Assembly: GCA_023396625.1 (NCBI GenBank) | Contig: JAEWVY010000017.1 | Coordinates: 1-16,034 of the forward strand | DNA length: 16,034 nucleotides | Reading direction: 5' to 3' | Source: Pseudomonadota bacterium | Lineage (GTDB): Bacteria > Pseudomonadota > Gammaproteobacteria > Burkholderiales > Burkholderiaceae_C | In this document: positions 12,920-16,034 of the stretch, piece by piece | Position numbering within the stretch: the stretch's first letter is position 1 | Layout: each line of letters opens with the position of its first letter | Translations under genes and position numbers: made by a program | Notes under the pieces: generated by a model | What the model saw: only the letters and a program-made list of their open reading frames with translations | Databases searched by the model: none | What the model was told of the DNA's origin: nothing

Positions 12920-13805
12920 AGCGAATCGGCGCATCAGACGCCAGCTGACCGAAAGGCTGGCGCTCACAAAATCCATGCTCCACACTTCGTTGATTGTTCG
13001 TGCCAGTTGCAGCGGTACACGTTTGTTGGCGAGGCTTGCCCGGATCGTTGAGCACAGTGGCGATACCAGCGTGCGCGATCCTGCTCCGGGATGATTTGGC
13101 TGACGAACTCCAGCCCGCGTTGTCCGAGCGTATGAACAGCGGCGCACTGTGCACGCTAACCAGCGCGCGAGCACGTCGATCACGCGCTCGGAGCAGATGA
13201 CGCCGGCCACGTCGATGGTCAGGCATTCACGGGTGTACTCGTCCACCACCGTGAGGCACGTGATTTGGCGGCCATCGGCAGTGGTGTCGAAGACGAAGTC
13301 GTAGTCGTAGGCCCACATCATGTTGACCTTGAACGACGTATGAGCGCGGGGTCGGCCAATGACGATGCGCTTGCGAGAACGCTTGGGCAGCAGTAGCCCG
13401 GCCTGGCGTCAGATACGGTGCGTGCGCGACTAACTCAGCTCAAAGCCTTGCCGGCGCAGGAAGATGCGAATGCGCCGATAGCCGTAGCGCGGGTACTGCG
13501 TCGACAGCGACTTCATCGCCTCGATCACCGGGGCGTCCTTGGCGGGCAGCTGCAACACGTAGATCAGCGTCGATCGGGCCATCCCCAGCAGCCCTGCGGG
13601 CGCACCACTTTTTTGAATTGATCTCCTTGAGCACCTCGATGTCCAGTGCCGCTTCGGCCAGCAGCTTCTTCAGGCGGCTGTTTTCCAACTCCAGGGCCTC
13701 GAGGCGCTTGACGTCTGCGACGTCAAGCGCACCGAAATGCTTGCGCCAAGTGTAGATGCGAGTTCGCTGACCTTGTACTTCTTGGCTAATCAGCATTGTG
13801 GAGAT
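12920..13805 (-). pseudogene. Decayed IS3-family transposase remnants (orfA/orfB, chimeric)
   Basis: Minus-strand reading gives an orfA piece (about 13770-13603) with 'RIYTWRKHFGALDVADVKRL' and the leucine-zipper stretch 'LENSRLKKLLAEAALDIEVL', preceded in another frame by 'LAKKYKVSE'. OrfB begins about 13582 ('MARSTLIYVLQL', 'YPRYGYRRIRIFL') but has in-frame TAG (13432-13430) and TGA (13411-13409, at a position usually Trp), then 'WAYDYDFVFD' and 'CLTVVDEYTREC' (13315-13220), a frameshift near 13165, 'FIRSDNAG' and another shift near 13110, ending with 'DPGKP'. The third catalytic residue (Glu) is missing. From 13033 to about 12920 a different orfB fragment follows ('INEVWSMDFVSASLS'), a motif that belongs upstream of the catalytic core. 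No terminal inverted repeats or target duplications are visible. It cannot produce active transposase. Confidence 0.85.
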
Positions 13806-14190
13806 AGGCAAGAATTTATGCTAATCTATAAGAAAGTAATTTTTTTATCGAAAAATAAAATATATTGAAGTTCGAAGTGGCTTTGATTTCAGGCTGTGCA
13901 TGTTTTCGACCTTCCCCGACGGGTAGGACGACTTCCGGTAACTGAATCGGATCATGCTATCCAGAAAAGGGGTCTTAGAGATTTCCGAATAAGTAGCGAT
14001 CTCAAGCGCATGCGGCGCGGCAACAGTGCCGTGGGACTGGTGTTGGTTGTGGAAGCCGGCCCAGGACTTCAATGACGCCAACATTGCCATCGGCGTAGCG
14101 TTCGTGTGCCTTCTGACTGTGGATCCTTTGCTTTATGAGCTTCTTCACTGATCACTTTCCACTATTAACACCCTGTCATAGGAGGCATTC
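13806..14190. other. Gene-free spacer between IS remnant and transporter operon
   Basis: The first 75 bases are very AT-rich with T and A runs (13841-13862). The remainder has mixed composition and one small stem CGGCA (14018-14022)/TGCCG (14027-14031). No reading frame with convincing family resemblance is seen. The end must hold the promoter of the binding-protein gene; AGGAGG (14180-14185) is its ribosome-binding site. No clear -35/-10 pair could be picked out. Confidence 0.5.
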
Positions 14191-15753
14191 ATGAGCATCC
14201 ACCGTCGCACTCTTCTGGCCAGCGGCAGCGCCGCCACCCTCGGCTGGCTGGCAGGAGGCATTCCGATCCCGGCCTGGGCCCAAGCGAGCAAGTCGCTCAA
14301 CATCGCGCTGTTCCCTGAGCCGAACTCCGTCACCGCCGGGGCGGGCACGACCGGTCCGGCGCTCATGGTGCTGGGCAATATCTACGACGGCCTGCTGCGC
14401 TTCGACGAGAACCTCAACCCCATGCCCAGCCTGGCCACGGAATGGACGGTGAGCAAGGACCATCTGGTCTACACCTTCAAGCTCAAGCGCAACGTGCGCT
14501 GGCACGATGGCAAGCCCTTCACGTCCGCCGACGTCGTGTACTCGGTGGACGTGCTGATGCGGGCGGTGATGCCACGCATGCGGCTGGCGTTGCAGTCGGT
14601 GCAAAGCATCACCGCGCTGGACAGCCACACGGTGGAGTTCCGGCTGAAGGAGGTATTCCCGGCCTTCCTGGGTCTGTTCGACTCCAGCGCCAGCATCGTG
14701 GCCAAGCACGTCATGGCCGGGCAGGATCTGAGCAAACCCATCACCGCCGCACCCGTGGGCACCGGCCCCTTCAAGTTCAAGGAGTGGCAGCGCGGCAACT
14801 TCATCCACCTGGTGAAGAACGAGGACTACCACGAAGCCGGCTTTCCCAAGGTGGACAACGTCTATTGGCACATCATCCCGGACGCGGCCTCGCGCGCTGC
14901 GGCGTTCGAGTCGGGCAAGGTCGATGTGCTGCCCGGCGGCACGGTGGAATACTTCGACGTGGCCCGCCTGTCCAAGCTGCCGGGCGTGGCGGTCACCACC
15001 AAGGGCTGGGAAAAATTCGCTCCCCACGCCTGGATGTGGATCAACCACCGCAACCCGGTGCTGGGCAAGCTCAAGGTGCGCCAGGCCATCATGCACGCGC
15101 TGGACCGCGAGGCCATGGCACGGGTGGTGTGGCACGGCTACGCCACGCCGGCCACCGGCGCCTTCAACCACCACACGCCGTACTACACGGCCAAGGTGAC
15201 TTCGTATCCGCATGACGTGGCCAAGGCCAAGAAGCTGCTGGCCGAGTCGGGCTACGCGGGCGAGACCATCCGCATGCTGCCCATCCCCTTTGGTGAAGCC
15301 TGGAAGCGCCTGGCCGAGATGGCGCGCCAGAACCTGACGCAAGCCGGCTTCAAGGTCGAGACCCTCAGCGCCGACCTGGCCGGCACCGTGGCGCGCCAGG
15401 GCAATTGGGACTTCGACCTGACCTTCACCTACCTGTACCAGTCGGGCGACCCGGCGCTGGGTGTGTCGCGCAACTACATTTCCAGCGAGATCAAGAAGGG
15501 GTCCACGTTCAACAACGTGGGGGGCTACCAGAATCCCAAGGTGGATGCGCTGTTTCAGCGCGGTTCGCTGGAAGGCGATCCGGTCAAGCGCGCCGAGATC
15601 TACGCCGAGGTGCAGCGTATCCTGGCCGACGACGTGGCCGCCGCCTGGCTGCTGGAGTTGAACTTCCCCACCGTCTACCGCAGCAAGATCGGCAACCTGA
15701 TCAGCAGCGGCGTGGGCCTGAACGACAGCCTGGGCCGCGCTTCCATCGGCTGA
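14191..15753 (+). CDS. ABC transporter family-5 solute-binding protein (peptide/opine/nickel type)
   Basis: This 520-residue periplasmic binding protein belongs to the DppA/OppA/NikA family (SBP family 5). Visible hallmarks are 'PSLATEWTVSKDHLVYTFKL' near residues 79-98, 'VRWHDGKPFTSADVVYSVD' directly after it, 'APVGTGPFKFKEW' (about 189-201) and the C-terminal domain with 'GYQNPKVDALF'. It has a twin-arginine signal, R5-R6 in 'HRRTLLASG', hydrophobic segment and likely cleavage after 'AWA' (residue 30). Strong AGGAGG sits 5 bases before the ATG. The substrate (di/oligopeptide, glutathione, opine or other) cannot be read from sequence. The next gene, 24 bases downstream, encodes the cognate permease. 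GC and codon use match the host-like flank; no link to sulfur oxidation is apparent. Confidence 0.9.
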   Translation: MSIHRRTLLASGSAATLGWLAGGIPIPAWAQASKSLNIALFPEPNSVTAGAGTTGPALMVLGNIYDGLLRFDENLNPMPSLATEWTVSKDHLVYTFKLKRNVRWHDGKPFTSADVVYSVDVLMRAVMPRMRLALQSVQSITALDSHTVEFRLKEVFPAFLGLFDSSASIVAKHVMAGQDLSKPITAAPVGTGPFKFKEWQRGNFIHLVKNEDYHEAGFPKVDNVYWHIIPDAASRAAAFESGKVDVLPGGTVEYFDVARLSKLPGVAVTTKGWEKFAPHAWMWINHRNPVLGKLKVRQAIMHALDREAMARVVWHGYATPATGAFNHHTPYYTAKVTSYPHDVAKAKKLLAESGYAGETIRMLPIPFGEAWKRLAEMARQNLTQAGFKVETLSADLAGTVARQGNWDFDLTFTYLYQSGDPALGVSRNYISSEIKKGSTFNNVGGYQNPKVDALFQRGSLEGDPVKRAEIYAEVQRILADDVAAAWLLELNFPTVYRSKIGNLISSGVGLNDSLGRASIG

Positions 15754-15777
15754 TCGCCGCTCGCCGGGCCACGCCTC

Positions 15778-16034
15778 ATGGACAAACTCTTCTTCGTGTT
15801 GCGGCGCCTGGCACAGGGGCTAGCCGTGCTGCTGCTGATCGCGGTCATGAACTTCCTGCTGGTGCACGCCGCGCCGGGCGACCCGGCCACGCTGCTGGCC
15901 GGTGAATCGGGCGCGGCCGACGAGGTGTTCCTGCAGCAACTGCGCGAGCGCTTCGAATTGGACAAGCCGCTGCCCGTGCAACTGGCGACCTACCTGGGTC
16001 AACTCGCGCGGCTGGACCTGGGCCTGTCCTACCG
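15778..16034 (+). CDS. ABC transporter permease, DppB/OppB type (partial, 3' end outside window)
   Basis: The 85 codons present encode an N-terminal membrane helix (about 8-30, 'VLRRLAQGLAVLLLIAVMNF') followed by 'HAAPGDPA' (30-37), the characteristic sequence after the first helix of DppB/OppB/GsiC permeases, and 'LRERFELDKPLPVQLATYL' (55-73) and 'DLGLSYR'. The gene runs off the window end. It begins 24 bases after the solute-binding-protein stop and is clearly in the same operon. Confidence 0.9.
   Translation, partial: MDKLFFVLRRLAQGLAVLLLIAVMNFLLVHAAPGDPATLLAGESGAADEVFLQQLRERFELDKPLPVQLATYLGQLARLDLGLSY

Noticed and set aside
13845..14090. Minus-strand ORF of 81 codons with 'SWAGFHNQHQSHG', faintly like the end of an integrase-type transposase.
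   Set aside because: Resemblance is too short and the rest matches nothing; not enough to call another mobile element.
14176..15342. Antisense ORF of 388 codons opposite the solute-binding-protein gene.
   Set aside because: Composition typical of the reverse complement of a GC-rich gene; the sense gene has a signal peptide and family motifs.
1..16034. tRNA, rRNA, CRISPR arrays, riboswitches and replication origins.
   Set aside because: None seen: no regularly spaced repeats, no tRNA-like cloverleaf noticed by eye, no conserved rRNA sequence.

Overview
The window looks like chromosomal DNA of a GC-rich betaproteobacterium, most likely Burkholderiales/Comamonadaceae. This rests on the codon bias of the flanking genes, a soxCDYZAXB gene order preceded by an ArsR-type regulator, and an intergenic repeat (about 339-462) of a kind I remember from Comamonadaceae. 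The family assignment is inference; no rRNA or marker gene is present.

Layout. (1) 8-3484, plus strand: a tight four-gene block encoding a DsrC/TusE-family protein that has lost both C-terminal redox cysteines, an all-helical protein I do not recognise, a TauD/TfdA-type Fe(II)/2-oxoglutarate dioxygenase, and a fusion of a helix-turn-helix-like N-terminus, coiled coil, [2Fe-2S] ferredoxin and flavodoxin-reductase-like domain. This is the least understood part of the window. (2) 5393-3554, minus strand, convergent with block 1: tusA, dsrE2 and a YeeE/YedE (TsuA-like) membrane transporter, a sulfur-import and sulfur-carrier operon. (3) 5394-5756: divergent regulatory region with an AT-rich operator candidate. 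(4) 5757-12858, plus strand: soxR, a 25-codon bridging ORF, then soxC, soxD, soxY, soxZ, soxA, soxX and soxB, a complete core periplasmic thiosulfate-oxidising system. (5) 12859-14190: decayed IS3-family transposase remnants and AT-rich spacer. (6) 14191-end: a family-5 (peptide/opine/nickel type) ABC transporter binding protein and the start of its permease, apparently unrelated to sulfur.

How the genes fit together. In the established Sox scheme, SoxAX attaches thiosulfate to the terminal cysteine of SoxY in SoxYZ, SoxB hydrolyses off sulfate, SoxCD oxidises the remaining sulfane sulfur by six electrons, and the cycle repeats. All catalytic residues for this are visible. Having soxCD predicts complete oxidation without obligatory sulfur globules. 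The tusA-dsrE2-tsuA operon would handle sulfane sulfur or thiosulfate entering the cytoplasm. The cysteine-less DsrC-like block may sense or respond to cytoplasmic sulfur status, but that is inference.

Base composition is mosaic. The regions 1-5390 and about 11280 onwards are about 60-72% GC in the 60-base lines I counted by hand, while soxR to soxX are about 40-60% with AT-rich spacers. The shift on the right falls inside the soxB coding sequence near 11275, suggesting acquisition of a sox cluster and recombination into or with a resident soxB.
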